Translations under genes and position numbers: made by a program
Shown: piece by piece, positions 9,482 to 18,130 of the stretch
Layout: every line of letters starts with the position of its first letter
How positions within the stretch are numbered: the stretch's first letter is position 1
The notes under the pieces: model-generated
What the model was told of the DNA's origin: nothing
The model's database searches: none
The model's input: only the letters and a program-made list of their open reading frames with translations
Source: Paenarthrobacter sp. Z7-10
GTDB lineage: Bacteria; Actinomycetota; Actinomycetes; Actinomycetales; Micrococcaceae
NCBI RefSeq assembly: GCF_026932795.1
Contig: NZ_JADPVH010000024.1
Location: 1-56,974 of the forward strand
DNA length: 56,974 nucleotides
Direction of reading: 5' to 3'

Positions 9482-10209
9482 GGCGTTCCCGCCCTTGCCT
9501 CGGCAGGTACCGCCGCAGCGCCGTCGGGGTCGGCGGTCACCGCGAGGATCCGTGCGCCGGGGCCGGTGCTGGGCGGCACGGCGCGAACCCAGGGAGTAAG
9601 GATGCGTTGGAGCAGCACCAACAAGGCATCCATAAGCAGGGCCAGCAGCAGTGTGCCGATGATGCCGACGACGATCTCGGTCAGGAAATCACGGCGCAGA
9701 CCATCGGTGAACAGCGTGCCGAAGCTGTCGATGCCGATAAGGGCTCCAACGCTGACCAGCGAAATATTGCTGACCGAGATCACCCGCAGGCCGGCAAAAA
9801 GCACCGGCAGGGACAGCGGAAGGTCCACGGTGAGAAAACGGAACAGCGGGCGGTACCCGACGGCGACGGCGGCCTGCCGTATGCCGTCGTCGATCGAGTT
9901 CAACGCATCCACTGTGGACCTGACCAGCAGCGCGACAGCGTAGATTGTCAGGGCAACAATGACATTGGTGAGGTCCAGGATCCGGGTTCCCAGCACCACC
10001 GGCAGAATGACAAAAAGGGCCAGCGAGGGAATCGTGTACAGGACGGAGCCGGCGGAAAGCAGAAAGCCTTTGACCGTCTTGTTCAACCGGGCCAACTGTG
10101 CCAGCGGAACCGAAATAAGCACCCCGAGGGCCAGCGGCAGGACGGATTGATAAAGGTGCAGCCCGGCCAGCGAGAGCACATGGCCGAAATTGGCCAGCAG
10201 CCATTCCAT
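9478..10209 (-). CDS. Osmoprotectant ABC transporter permease
   Basis: 243 aa. Partner permease in the same importer. About five to six TM helices, starting [22 protein letters not shown]. The EAA-type loop is LNSIDDGIRQAAVAVGYRPLFRFLTVDLP. The C-terminus carries an Ala/Pro/Gly-rich tail after the last helix. The start ATG overlaps the ATPase stop by one base, and its stop overlaps the next permease start by 4 bp. Confidence 0.92.
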   Translation of the reverse strand: MEWLLANFGHVLSLAGLHLYQSVLPLALGVLISVPLAQLARLNKTVKGFLLSAGSVLYTIPSLALFVILPVVLGTRILDLTNVIVALTIYAVALLVRSTVDALNSIDDGIRQAAVAVGYRPLFRFLTVDLPLSLPVLFAGLRVISVSNISLVSVGALIGIDSFGTLFTDGLRRDFLTEIVVGIIGTLLLALLMDALLVLLQRILTPWVRAVPPSTGPGARILAVTADPDGAAAVPAEARAGTP

Positions 10210-11378
10210 CAGGCGCCGCCCTCGCGTGCCAGCCGGGCCTCTTCAACCGCCGCCAGAACCTGCGCGGCCTTGACCACGCCGATGACTTCGCCGTCGTCGT
10301 TCACGCTTACGCCCAGCCCTGCCGGTGAGGACAGGGCCGCATCCAGTGCCCGCCGCAGCGTATCCCCCTGGTGGAACAGGGAACCACCGGGCACCAGGTC
10401 CGCAGCCCGGGCCGGGGACAACCAGCCCAGCGGCCGCCGTGCCTCGTCCACTGCCAGCGTCCAGTCCTGCACCCGTTCGGTCTCCCGGCGCTCCCGTGGT
10501 TCCACCATGGCCACGGGGTGAATCTGCACGGAGCCGGCGCCGCTGAAGGCCAGATGCCGGAAGCCCCGGTCACGGCCCACGAAGTTCGCCACGAAGTCAT
10601 CCACTGGGGCCCGCAAGATCTCTTCGGGGGCCGCATACTGCGCCAGCCGCCCACCGGTGGCAAAAACGGCCACTTTGTCCCCGAGAACGGTGGCTTCGTC
10701 GATGTCGTGGGTCACAAATACGATGGTCTTGGCCAAGTCCCGCTGAAGCCGCAGCAGTTCGGTCTGCAGCTCCGCCCGGACCACCGGGTCGACGGCACTG
10801 AACGGCTCGTCCATCAGCAGCACCGGCGGGTCCGCTGCCAGCGCGCGGGCCACGCCCACCCGTTGCTGCTGGCCACCGGAGAGCTGGTTCGGATAGCGCC
10901 TGCCCAGTTCGGGAGCCAAACCGACAACGTCCAGCAGCTCCGCGGCCCGCTGGCGGGCCTTGGTCCGCGGCACCTTATTGAGCCGCAGCACGGTGCCAAC
11001 ATTGTCCAGCACCGTGCGGTGCGGCAGCAGCCCGGCGGACTGCATCACATAGCCCATCGACCGGCGAAGGGCCGCGGCTGGAATCTGTGAAACGTCGCGT
11101 CCGTCCACCCTAATGCTGCCGCTGGTGGGCTCGACCATCCGGTTAATCATCCGCAGGGATGTGGTTTTGCCGCAGCCCGATGGGCCAACGAAGACGGTTA
11201 TGGCGCCCTTGTCGATGCTCATAGTCAGGGAGTCGACGGCGGGAACGCCGTCCTGGAACCGCTTGGTGACTTGGCTGAACTCAATCATCGTTTCGCGTCC
11301 GCGCTCCCGGGCCTCCGGTTGCGGAGCCGGCTCAGAGATTGGCTGCGAAAGGGGCGTTGGAGCATCTGATCTTGCCAT
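10209..11378 (-). CDS. Osmoprotectant ABC transporter ATP-binding protein with CBS module
   Basis: 389 aa from the ATG at 11378, chosen because GAGGGA lies 7 bp upstream; an inner ATG at 11288 gives a protein beginning [11 protein letters not shown], the usual family start. Walker [10 protein letters not shown], signature [15 protein letters not shown] and Walker B LLMDEPF are complete. After the ATPase domain (about residues 33-270) comes a divergent regulatory region with a CBS-like repeat at the C-terminus, as in OpuA/ProV enzymes that sense ionic strength. First gene of the importer operon. Confidence 0.93.
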   Translation of the reverse strand: MARSDAPTPLSQPISEPAPQPEARERGRETMIEFSQVTKRFQDGVPAVDSLTMSIDKGAITVFVGPSGCGKTTSLRMINRMVEPTSGSIRVDGRDVSQIPAAALRRSMGYVMQSAGLLPHRTVLDNVGTVLRLNKVPRTKARQRAAELLDVVGLAPELGRRYPNQLSGGQQQRVGVARALAADPPVLLMDEPFSAVDPVVRAELQTELLRLQRDLAKTIVFVTHDIDEATVLGDKVAVFATGGRLAQYAAPEEILRAPVDDFVANFVGRDRGFRHLAFSGAGSVQIHPVAMVEPRERRETERVQDWTLAVDEARRPLGWLSPARAADLVPGGSLFHQGDTLRRALDAALSSPAGLGVSVNDDGEVIGVVKAAQVLAAVEEARLAREGGA

Positions 11379-11486
11379 CGGTGTGTCCCTCACTGTTGGC
11401 GGCAATCGAGGTGAAGATCCAGTCCCCACGCCTGTAGATCATATGCAGGCTTATTTTCCCCTGTAAAGCCGAACACGGCAAGACCA

Positions 11487-11523
11487 CGGCCCCGGAGAGA
11501 AGAACCACGGCTTCCCGGGGCCG
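11487..11523 (-). terminator. Hairpin downstream of rsgA
   Basis: A perfect 9-bp stem CCGGGGCCG/CGGCCCCGG with a 19-nt loop begins 13 bp after the rsgA stop, between rsgA and the osmoprotectant operon. No good T-run. It would separate the two units; the importer promoter must lie in 11379-11486. Confidence 0.5.
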
Positions 11524-11535
11524 GTCCAGCAGCAG

Positions 11536-12678
11536 TCAGCGCCGGCTCTTGTGCAGCTTTCCCCGGAATTCCGCGTCCGCCTTGACCGACTTGGCGAAAC
11601 TGCGGGCGTCCTTGCGCCTTTCGGCCACATTCTGACGTATATGCAGGTGCGCGAGTTCGCGCTGCATTTTCAGGTAGCTGTGCCAGCGCCGAGGTTCCAG
11701 TAGGCCCTCCTCCATCGCCGCCTGCACGGCGCATCCGGGCTCACTTCCATGTCCGCAGTCATTGAACCGGCATTCGGCGAACAGCTCTTCGACGTCGCCA
11801 AAGACGGCATCCATGCCAGCCTCGGCATCCCACAGTGCCAGCCCGCGGATGCCGGGCGTGTCCATCAAAACAGACCCGCCCGGCAGCGGCACCAGCTCGC
11901 GCGCCGTCGTCGTATGCTTGCCCCTGCCGTCGGCAGCGCGAACACTGCCGGTGTCCTGGAGCTGGGCGCACGCAAGGGCATTGATCAACGTCGACTTCCC
12001 GGCGCCCGAAGGTCCGAGCAGCACCAGCGTTGTGCCGGCGCCCAGGCGCAGCATCAGCTCGTCGAGGCCATCGCCCTGTTCGGCCGACGTGGTGATCACC
12101 TCCACTCCGGCGGCCTGCTCGATGACCTGACCAACGACGTCGTCGTGCCCATTCGCCAGGTCCGCTTTGGTGAGGATGACCAGCGGCGTGGCACCGGAAT
12201 TCCAGGCAGCCACCAGCGTGCGCTCCAGCCGGTTATGTGAGAATGGACGGTCAATAGGAACCACCACCCCCACGAGATCCATGTTTGCCGCCAGCACCTG
12301 GGCCTGGGTCGATTTGTCGAAGGCCCGTTTCCGGGCGAGCTGGGAATACCGCGGCAGCACGGCCAGCACCGCCGGTTCCATGTGCCCGTTCAGTCCCAGG
12401 CACACCCAGTCACCGGTGGCGCACTGGAGTTGTTCCTCGGGGTAGCCAACGCGGAGGTGCCGATTTGCCGTGGCCAACAGGACTTGGTTGCGGTCGGCAC
12501 GCACAACGCGTGCGGGTTGGACGCCGACGCCGGAAGGGCGGCAGCGCGTGAAAAGTTCGGCGATCCGCGGCGAAAACCCGTAGGCTACAGGGCCGTTGAT
12601 GGGTTGCAGGCCGGAAGCGGAATCGCCGGCGGACGGAATCGGGTTGGGAAAAATGCTTTCAGACAAGCGTTCAGACAA
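11536..12678 (-). CDS. rsgA: Ribosome small-subunit-dependent GTPase A
   Basis: 380 aa. Late 30S assembly GTPase. An OB-fold N-terminus is followed by a circularly permuted G domain: G4 (LTKADL) comes before G1 (GPSGAGKST) and G3 (DTPGIRG). The zinc knuckle reads ECRFNDCGHGSEPGC. A basic C-terminal helix ends in RGKLHKSRR. The start is a TTG at 12678 with GTGAGG about 9 bp upstream; this choice adds about 45 residues before the OB fold, so a later start cannot be excluded. A 24-codon ORF lies just upstream on the same strand. Confidence 0.93.
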   Translation of the reverse strand: MSERLSESIFPNPIPSAGDSASGLQPINGPVAYGFSPRIAELFTRCRPSGVGVQPARVVRADRNQVLLATANRHLRVGYPEEQLQCATGDWVCLGLNGHMEPAVLAVLPRYSQLARKRAFDKSTQAQVLAANMDLVGVVVPIDRPFSHNRLERTLVAAWNSGATPLVILTKADLANGHDDVVGQVIEQAAGVEVITTSAEQGDGLDELMLRLGAGTTLVLLGPSGAGKSTLINALACAQLQDTGSVRAADGRGKHTTTARELVPLPGGSVLMDTPGIRGLALWDAEAGMDAVFGDVEELFAECRFNDCGHGSEPGCAVQAAMEEGLLEPRRWHSYLKMQRELAHLHIRQNVAERRKDARSFAKSVKADAEFRGKLHKSRR

Positions 12679-12732
12679 TTGGGTTACCTCACGGAAGGCC
12701 CCGTGCTGCTGGAACGACCGGAGGTGCCGGTG

Positions 12733-12807
12733 TCAGCTAAAAGCGGCAGCAGAGGCGGGGAATGGAGCTGTGGCTGACGTAATTGACGTGAATCCATAGA
12801 CAGTCAT
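12733..12807 (-). CDS. Unannotated 24-aa ORF with a strong ribosome binding site upstream of rsgA
   Basis: ATG at 12807 preceded by AGAAGGAGGTGGGAACAG, one of the best Shine-Dalgarno sequences in the window; it reads 24 codons to TGA at 12733. The peptide starts MTVYGFTSITS and is rich in Ser, Thr, Ala and Phe, without basic residues. It ends 54 bp before the rsgA start on the same strand. No known family is recognised. It could be a leader peptide controlling rsgA, a small protein, or the relic of a longer gene. Confidence 0.45.
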   Translation of the reverse strand: MTVYGFTSITSATAPFPASAAAFS

Positions 12808-12854
12808 CTGTTCCCACCTCCTTCTGCGGTTCGGTCCACCTGCGTGGTTCCCTT

Positions 12855-12860
12855 AGCCTA
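12855..12860 (-). promoter_or_regulatory. Candidate -10 box for the small ORF/rsgA unit
   Basis: TAGGCT on the minus strand, 47 bp before the small ORF start, matches the actinobacterial TANNNT -10 pattern and equals the -10 of the MFS gene at 16828. No convincing -35 is seen. The stretch 12861-12986 otherwise shows nothing recognisable. Confidence 0.35.
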
Positions 12861-12986
12861 GTCTGCGGGCGTTGTGCTGACCAGCGTTCGGTCAGGCCGG
12901 GTTGAAGAATCGAAGGTCTCTCCTCCGGGATCCGGCGGTGCTCGCCGCCTTACGTGCCGGCCGCAGGAGCATCCTTCGACACATGA

Positions 12987-13020
12987 TGGCAGGTCCCCTC
13001 CCGGCGGAGGGGACCTGCCA
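12987..13020 (-). terminator. Strong hairpin terminator after the aldehyde dehydrogenase gene
   Basis: Perfect 15-bp stem with arms TGGCAGGTCCCCTCC and GGAGGGGACCTGCCA and a 4-nt loop, 36 bp after the gabD stop. No T-run follows, but the stem is very stable. It separates gabD from the small ORF/rsgA unit. Confidence 0.7.
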
Positions 13021-13056
13021 ATAGCCGGAATTCCGGCAAGCCCAATGCGCTCCGAG

Positions 13057-14454
13057 TCAGCTGGTCGGTTTCGACGGCTTCACGGCTGGTTGACGGATGA
13101 GCTTCTTGTTCACGAACTCGTTCATGCCGAATTTGGCCAGTTCCCGGCCAACGCCGGAGCGCTTGACTCCACCGAAGGGCAGGTCCGCCTGCGTTCCGGT
13201 GACGGAGTTAACCCAAACCATTCCGGTTTCCAGCCGTGCCGCCACTTCCTTGGCCTTGTCGGCGTCGGAGCTGAAGACCGACCCGCCCAAGCCGAAAGTT
13301 GAACCGTTAGCCAGCTCAATGGCTTCGTCCGCATTGCCCACCTTGTAGATCACGGCGGCCGGACCGAAGAGCTCTTCGGAAAAGGCCCGCATGTCCGGCG
13401 TGACGCCGGTCAGCACGGTCGGCTCAAAATATGACCCGGGGCCGTCCACCCTGCTGCCTCCGGTATGCACGGTGGCACCCTTGGCAACGGCGTCGTCGAT
13501 CTGTTCGGCCAGGGAATCCGCGGCCTGCTGCGAGGACAGCGGACCCAGCCGCGTGGCGGAGTCCGAGGGGTCGCCCGGGACGAGGGCGGCGGAGCGGGCC
13601 GTAAACTTTTCCACGAAGTCCTGATAATAATCCTCAAGGACAATGAAGCGCTTGGAGGCCGTGCAGGCCTGGCCGGCATTACCCATCCGGCCGGCGACGG
13701 CTGCCTTAACGGTGGCGTCCATGTCGTCGCTGTCCAGCACAATGAACGGGTCGGAGCCGCCCAACTCGAGCACATAGCGCTTCAGATTCCGGCCAGCGAC
13801 CTCACCGACGGCGGAGCCTGCACGTTCGCTGCCGGTCAGGGAGACGCCCTGGATCCGCGGATCGGCAATCATGTCCGCAATCTGTTCCTTGCTGGCGAAA
13901 ATGTTGATGTACGCATCGCTGGGCAGACCGGCATCAATGAAGATTTGTTCGATGGCCAGAGCGGACTGCGGACAGTTCTCGGCGTGCTTGAGCAGCACGG
14001 TGTTGCCGAGCATCAGGTTCGGCGCGGCGAACCGAGCCACCTGGTAGTACGGATAGTTCCACGGCATAATTCCCACCAGTGAGCCCACGGGTTCGGTGCG
14101 GACGATGGCTTCGCCCCCGCCCATGGCGTCGAGGTGCTCGTCCTGCAGGAACCGCGGGCCTTCCTTGGCGTAATAGTCGTAGATGCTGGCCACCAGCCCG
14201 ACCTCACCCTGGGCTTCCCGGACCGGCTTGCCCATCTCCAAGGTAATGATGGCTGCCAGCTCAGCTTTGCGCTCGTTGTACAACTCGCCCACCCGGGACA
14301 AAATCCGGCTCCGCTCCTGCACCGGTGTGCCGCGCCACGAGGCAAAAACTTCGTGCGAGCGCTTCAGGGCGTCCTGGATCTGCGCGTCCGTTGCCGAGGG
14401 AAATTCCTGCACGGTTTCGCCACTGGCAGGATTGACTGTTTTGTATGAACTCAT
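13057..14454 (-). CDS. gabD: NAD(P)-dependent succinate-semialdehyde-type dehydrogenase
   Basis: 465 aa from the ATG at 14454 (MSSYKTVNPASGE), which has GGTGGG upstream; a longer reading from 14559 adds a non-homologous tail. Aldehyde dehydrogenase superfamily: ITLEMGKPVREAQGEV, MPWNYPYYQVARFAAP, catalytic Glu in VLELGGSDPF and catalytic Cys in GNAGQACTASKRF. The FGGVKRSGVGRELAKFGMNEFVN ending fits the GabD/SSADH group, which oxidises succinate semialdehyde to succinate in GABA or 4-hydroxybutyrate breakdown. No GABA transaminase is adjacent, so the substrate is inferred. Confidence 0.88.
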   Translation of the reverse strand: MSSYKTVNPASGETVQEFPSATDAQIQDALKRSHEVFASWRGTPVQERSRILSRVGELYNERKAELAAIITLEMGKPVREAQGEVGLVASIYDYYAKEGPRFLQDEHLDAMGGGEAIVRTEPVGSLVGIMPWNYPYYQVARFAAPNLMLGNTVLLKHAENCPQSALAIEQIFIDAGLPSDAYINIFASKEQIADMIADPRIQGVSLTGSERAGSAVGEVAGRNLKRYVLELGGSDPFIVLDSDDMDATVKAAVAGRMGNAGQACTASKRFIVLEDYYQDFVEKFTARSAALVPGDPSDSATRLGPLSSQQAADSLAEQIDDAVAKGATVHTGGSRVDGPGSYFEPTVLTGVTPDMRAFSEELFGPAAVIYKVGNADEAIELANGSTFGLGGSVFSSDADKAKEVAARLETGMVWVNSVTGTQADLPFGGVKRSGVGRELAKFGMNEFVNKKLIRQPAVKPSKPTS

Positions 14455-14514
14455 GAACCCACCGTAACCACATTCCGCCGCCGGCGGGTAGGCCACGGTC
14501 AGCCCCACCCGTCC

Positions 14515-14576
14515 CAAGTAGGTGTCAGCAGATGCACTCAAACGGGGTTTTGAGTGCATCTGCTGCCACTCAGTTG
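14515..14576. repeat. Extended palindromic intergenic element, copy 1
   Basis: A perfect 17-bp core stem (14526-14542 against 14549-14565; core GCAGATGCACTC) closes a 6-nt loop. Outside it, the flanks CAAGTAGGTGT and GCCACTCAGTTG still pair partly, giving about 62 bp in total. A related sequence occurs at 25630-25720. G-rich DNA follows both copies. It resembles a REP-type dispersed palindrome; no coding is seen. Confidence 0.75.
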
Positions 14577-14621
14577 AGCGAGGGAGGTTGGGCGGGAGGC
14601 GAGGGGTGGGGCGGGGCGGAG

Positions 14622-14665
14622 CGGTTCGGGAGGAAGTTGGGCGGGACGGTTCGGGAGGAAGTTGG
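14622..14665. repeat. G-rich tandem repeat
   Basis: CGGTTCGGGAGGAAGTTGG occurs at 14622-14640 and again, identical, at 14647-14665 (period 25). The surrounding 14578-14665 is strongly G-rich with many GGG runs. It lies right after the palindromic element and just before the 3' end of the BadF-type gene. Confidence 0.8.
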
Positions 14666-14673
14666 CGTGGGCG

Positions 14674-15597
14674 TCAGGAAGCGGCGAGGGTCAGCACACC
14701 GAAGATCGGGTCCTGCTCCAGCACCCGGACATCGGTCAGCCCCCTCGCGGACAGGTGCCCGCGGAAGGCATTCTGCAGCAGCGGCTGGTTCATGCCCAAC
14801 CCGCCGCCCAAAACCAGAGGTCCGGGGATACCCAGCATCCCGGCGCATTGAGCGGCGAGCACCGCCAGGTCCGCTCCGGCCTGGTCGATCATCGCCAGGC
14901 TTCCGGCATGACCTGTCGCGGCGGCGTCGAACACCAGCGGGGACATGCCGGCCCAGTAGCGCCGACCGGTCCCGCCGTGGAAATGAGCGATCAGTTCGCC
15001 CGCTGCGGCCAGCCCGCAGTGCGCCAACAGTGCCTGCGTGAGTTCATCGGCCTCCAGCCCCAAATTCATCCGGTGCAGGCTGTGCCGAACGGCTTCGCGG
15101 CCGAACCAGTAGCCGCTGCCTTCGTCCCCCAGCAGGTAGCCCCAACCGCCGGCGCGGGCCTGGCCGCCGTCATCGTTCGTTCCCCACGCAGCCGAACCGG
15201 TGCCGGCGATCACCGCCACGCCTGTGCTGGCGCCGCCAGCCGCCAGCAGCAGTCTGGTGTCGTGCACGACCCGCACCACGGCGCCCGGCACATTCGGGAG
15301 GATCATGGCCGTCAGCGCCGCCGCATCGTCGGCGGTGTCAATCCCACCGGAGCCGGCATAGACCTCGTCCACGCCGGTGCCTCCTCCAGGGCAGGGGCCT
15401 GCGAGCCTGTCGAAAAGGCTCGCCAAGTTCGCCGCGGCTTCGGCCCTGCTGACGTTCTGCACATTGGCGCTGCCTACCTCGGCGTCCGCCTCGATTACTC
15501 CTTGGCGCCATCTGATGCCGCGGGTTTTGGAGCCGCCGATGTCCAGGCCGATGACCACAGCGGGATTGCGGCGGGCAGTGGAGGCGTCGTTAGTCAC
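14674..15597 (-). CDS. BadF/BadG/BcrA-type ATPase, N-acetylglucosamine kinase-like
   Basis: 307 aa. ASKHA-fold sugar kinase: phosphate-1 motif GLDIGGSKTRGIRW at the N-terminus, VIAGTGSAAWG (adenosine/phosphate-2), and GYLLGDEGSGYWFGREAVR, the motif shared by eukaryote-type GlcNAc kinases. It probably phosphorylates an amino sugar such as GlcNAc or muramic acid released from cell wall; the substrate is inferred. Stand-alone gene, divergent from the nitronate monooxygenase with about 70 bp between starts. Confidence 0.83.
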   Translation of the reverse strand: MTNDASTARRNPAVVIGLDIGGSKTRGIRWRQGVIEADAEVGSANVQNVSRAEAAANLASLFDRLAGPCPGGGTGVDEVYAGSGGIDTADDAAALTAMILPNVPGAVVRVVHDTRLLLAAGGASTGVAVIAGTGSAAWGTNDDGGQARAGGWGYLLGDEGSGYWFGREAVRHSLHRMNLGLEADELTQALLAHCGLAAAGELIAHFHGGTGRRYWAGMSPLVFDAAATGHAGSLAMIDQAGADLAVLAAQCAGMLGIPGPLVLGGGLGMNQPLLQNAFRGHLSARGLTDVRVLEQDPIFGVLTLAAS

Positions 15598-15669
15598 TCC
15601 CAGAGACTAGCCATCCCGGGCAACCGGCCGGCGAATTCCGCTGGCGGATCCCGTGAATTGGAGGTTTTC

Positions 15670-16701
15670 GTGTTCACCTCTCCGATACTTGTGGCCCCAA
15701 TGGCCGGCGGAACAAGCACGCCGGCGTTGGTGGTGGCTGCTGCCCATGCCGGCGCGATGGGATTCCTGGCGGCCGGGTACAAGAGCGTGGAGACGCTTGC
15801 GGCGCAGCTGGCGGAGGTCCGGGCCGCCGAGGTCCCTTTCGGCGTCAATGTTTTTGTCCCGTCCGCTCTGGTTCCGGGCGGGCGGACCGATCCGGGCGCT
15901 TTGGCCGCCTACCGGAACGAGCTGGCAGCGGAGGCGGACCGTTACGCTATCGTGCTGCCTCCCCTCACGGTTGAGGACGACGACGACGGCTGGGCGGCGA
16001 AGGTCGACCTGTTGACTTCGGACCCGGTTCCCTTTGTCAGCTTCACCTTCGGCTTGGCGCCGGCCGCCGTCGTCCGACGGATCCAGCGGGCCGGCAGCCG
16101 TGTCCTGGCGAGCGTCACGAGTGTCGACGAAGCTCTGCTGGCGGCCGAAACCGGGGTGGATGCCCTGGTAGTGCAGCATTCCAACGCGGGTTCACATACC
16201 GCAGCCTTCCTGCCGGCACCGGCGACCGGGCCGGGGAAGGCTGCGCCCGACGCCGCAGCCTTGGTGGCCGAGCTGAGGCAATGTGTGGATCTGCCGCTGA
16301 TCGGCGCCGGAGGTCTGGGCAGTGGCGCTGACATCCGTGCCGTTCTGGCCGCGGGAGCCGACGCCGTGCAGCTGGGGACGGTCTTCCTCCGGTCGGTGGA
16401 AAGCGGTGCCCGGCAGCTGCATAAAGATGCCCTCGCGGATCCGCAATACACCCGGACCATTGTCACACGCGCCTTCACCGGCAAGCCCGCGCGTGCACTG
16501 CCAAACCGGTTTGCTCGCGAGCACACGCAAACCGCGCCATCCGGATATCCGTCGATCCATCGGCTGACTTCGCCAATCCGCGCCGCTGCCGCGGCCCAGG
16601 CAGACGCAGAAGGAATCAACCTCTGGGCAGGAACGGGCTGGCAGCAGGCACGTTCGCTGCCGGCGCGCCAGCTGGTGACGGACTTTCTGCAGGGGTTGTA
16701 G
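15670..16701 (+). CDS. Nitronate monooxygenase (2-nitropropane dioxygenase family)
   Basis: 343 aa from the GTG at 15670, which has GGAGG six bases upstream; the frame is open much further left but that part is antisense to the kinase gene. FMN-binding TIM barrel: APMAGGTSTPALVVAAAHAGAMGFL, the catalytic His region ALVVQHSNAGSHT and PLIGAGGLGSGADIRAVLAAGADAVQLGT. Class I-type enzymes oxidise toxic propionate-3-nitronate; the true substrate here is unknown. The C-terminal part (LPNRFAREH, YPSIHRLTSPIR) is normal for actinobacterial members. Confidence 0.9.
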   Translation: MFTSPILVAPMAGGTSTPALVVAAAHAGAMGFLAAGYKSVETLAAQLAEVRAAEVPFGVNVFVPSALVPGGRTDPGALAAYRNELAAEADRYAIVLPPLTVEDDDDGWAAKVDLLTSDPVPFVSFTFGLAPAAVVRRIQRAGSRVLASVTSVDEALLAAETGVDALVVQHSNAGSHTAAFLPAPATGPGKAAPDAAALVAELRQCVDLPLIGAGGLGSGADIRAVLAAGADAVQLGTVFLRSVESGARQLHKDALADPQYTRTIVTRAFTGKPARALPNRFAREHTQTAPSGYPSIHRLTSPIRAAAAAQADAEGINLWAGTGWQQARSLPARQLVTDFLQGL

Positions 16702-16733
16702 CTGCCGCTGGCGTGCGCAGGTGCTGGGGTTCT

Positions 16734-16801
16734 GGCGCATTGGACGCCGTGGTGCTCCCGGCGCGAATGCGGATGTCCTGCTCCGGGCGCATTGGACGCC
16801 G
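16734..16801. repeat. Two 16-bp direct repeats upstream of an MFS gene
   Basis: GGCGCATTGGACGCCG at 16734-16749 and identical at 16786-16801, 52 bp apart (about five helical turns). Each copy is a loose inverted repeat (GGCG...CGCC). The second copy contains the candidate -35 of the downstream promoter, as expected for a pair of operators. Confidence 0.7.
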
Positions 16802-16821
16802 GCAGATCCGCTTTCTAGGCT
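16792..16821 (+). promoter_or_regulatory. Promoter of the MFS gene, probably giving a leaderless mRNA
   Basis: -35 TTGGAC (16792-16797), 18-bp spacer and -10 TAGGCT (16816-16821). The start GTG at 16828 begins 7 nt after the -10, where transcription itself should start, so the message probably has no leader. Confidence 0.6.
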
Positions 16822-16827
16822 GGAGAC

Positions 16828-18075
16828 GTGGAGAACTCGGCCGGCCCCGCATGGATGGGGCATAACAAGGGGAGCCGCGCCTACCGCCGGATCCTGCTGG
16901 CCCTCGGTTGCGCGGGGATCGCAACATTTGCTCAGCTCTACTCGGTCCAGGGTCTGCTGCCGCTGCTCGCGCGCAATTTGGATATCAGCGCTGCCCAGGC
17001 CGGACTGACGATTTCCGCGGCAACGATCGGACTGGCGCTGACCGTGCTGCCTTGGTCCTTTGCCGCGGACCGTTTTGGCCGGGTACGGACCATGGCCACC
17101 GCCATCATTGCGGCCACTGTGCTGGGCCTGTTGGTTCCGTTGTCTCCCAACTTCCCGGTCCTGCTGGGGATGCGGACCCTGGAGGGAATGGCCCTGGGAG
17201 GAATCCCCGCCCTGGCCATCGCGTACCTCAATGAGGAAATAAATAAGGTCCATGCAGCCATGGCCGCCGGAGCCTACGTGGCCGGCACCACGTTGGGCGG
17301 CCTGTTTGGCCGCCTCCTCGCCGGACCGGTTGCGGATCTGGCCGGGTGGAGGGTGGCCACGGCGAGCGTATCGGCGTGCGCAGCCGTGGCCGCCATCGGC
17401 TTTCTCCTCCTCGCGCCGCCCCCGCGGGGCCTCGTGGCGGCTCATGGCACCGGCGTTCGCAGCCGGCTGGCCGGACTCGTACCGCTGCTGCGTAATCGTC
17501 GGCTGCTGGCACTGTACGCGCAAGGATTCCTGCTGATGGGTTCCTTCGTCAGCGTGTACAACTATTTGGGTTTCCGCCTGGAGGCGCCGCCGTATCTGCT
17601 GCCGGTGAGCGCCGTCGCGCTGATCTTCCTGGCCTATCTGGCGGGCACCGTTTCCTCCCGCTGGGCGGCCTCGCTTTCCGCACGCGCGGGACGCCGCAAC
17701 GTCCTGCTCGGCAGCATCGTGCTGATGACCGGTGGACTGGCCGTGACTCTTTGCGCCCCACTGGTGCTGATCCTGGCCGGCTTGGTCCTGTTCACCGCCG
17801 GCTTCTTTGGCGCCCACAGCATTGCCTCCGGCTGGACGGGCAGCGTCGTTTCCACCGGTCGGGCACAGGCCGCCTCGCTGTACAACCTCGGGTATTATGC
17901 TGGTTCGTCAGTGCTGGGCTGGGCCTCGGGATTCGTCTTCCAGGCTGGAGGCTGGTTGGCCCTGGTGATTGCCCTGGCGGTGCTGGCGGTGCTGGCCTCG
18001 GCCACGGCCCTGATCCTGCTGCCGGCCGGCCGCCCGCTCCCAGTCCGCCGTCCGGATCCGCTCCCGGCGACGTGA
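16828..18075 (+). CDS. MFS transporter
   Basis: 415 aa, about 12 TM helices. Motif A between TM2 and TM3 reads FAADRFGRVR, and the first helix contains SVQGLLPLLARNLDIS. The YSVQGLLP pattern with the long first loop resembles the YnfM/arabinose-efflux branch, whose members export diverse small molecules; the substrate is unknown. The GTG start fits the leaderless promoter above. An Lrp/AsnC regulator gene follows about 300 bp downstream on the same strand. Confidence 0.87.
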   Translation: MENSAGPAWMGHNKGSRAYRRILLALGCAGIATFAQLYSVQGLLPLLARNLDISAAQAGLTISAATIGLALTVLPWSFAADRFGRVRTMATAIIAATVLGLLVPLSPNFPVLLGMRTLEGMALGGIPALAIAYLNEEINKVHAAMAAGAYVAGTTLGGLFGRLLAGPVADLAGWRVATASVSACAAVAAIGFLLLAPPPRGLVAAHGTGVRSRLAGLVPLLRNRRLLALYAQGFLLMGSFVSVYNYLGFRLEAPPYLLPVSAVALIFLAYLAGTVSSRWAASLSARAGRRNVLLGSIVLMTGGLAVTLCAPLVLILAGLVLFTAGFFGAHSIASGWTGSVVSTGRAQAASLYNLGYYAGSSVLGWASGFVFQAGGWLALVIALAVLAVLASATALILLPAGRPLPVRRPDPLPAT

Positions 18076-18130
18076 CAGAAGGGGACGCTTCCTGTCGTCG
18101 GGTGGGCGCTGGCACGAAAGGTGCGCGGCA

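Noticed and set aside
12733-12807. Small ORF near rsgA as the 24-aa ribosomal protein bL37
   Set aside because: bL37 is extremely rich in Lys and Arg; this peptide has none.
14662-15669. Long N-terminal extension of the nitronate monooxygenase frame
   Set aside because: Antisense to the kinase-like gene and without homology; the GTG at 15670 has an excellent ribosome binding site.
16192-17817. 541-codon minus-strand open frame
   Set aside because: Antisense to nitronate monooxygenase and MFS genes; composition rich in Gln, Gly, His and Arg as expected for a shadow frame.
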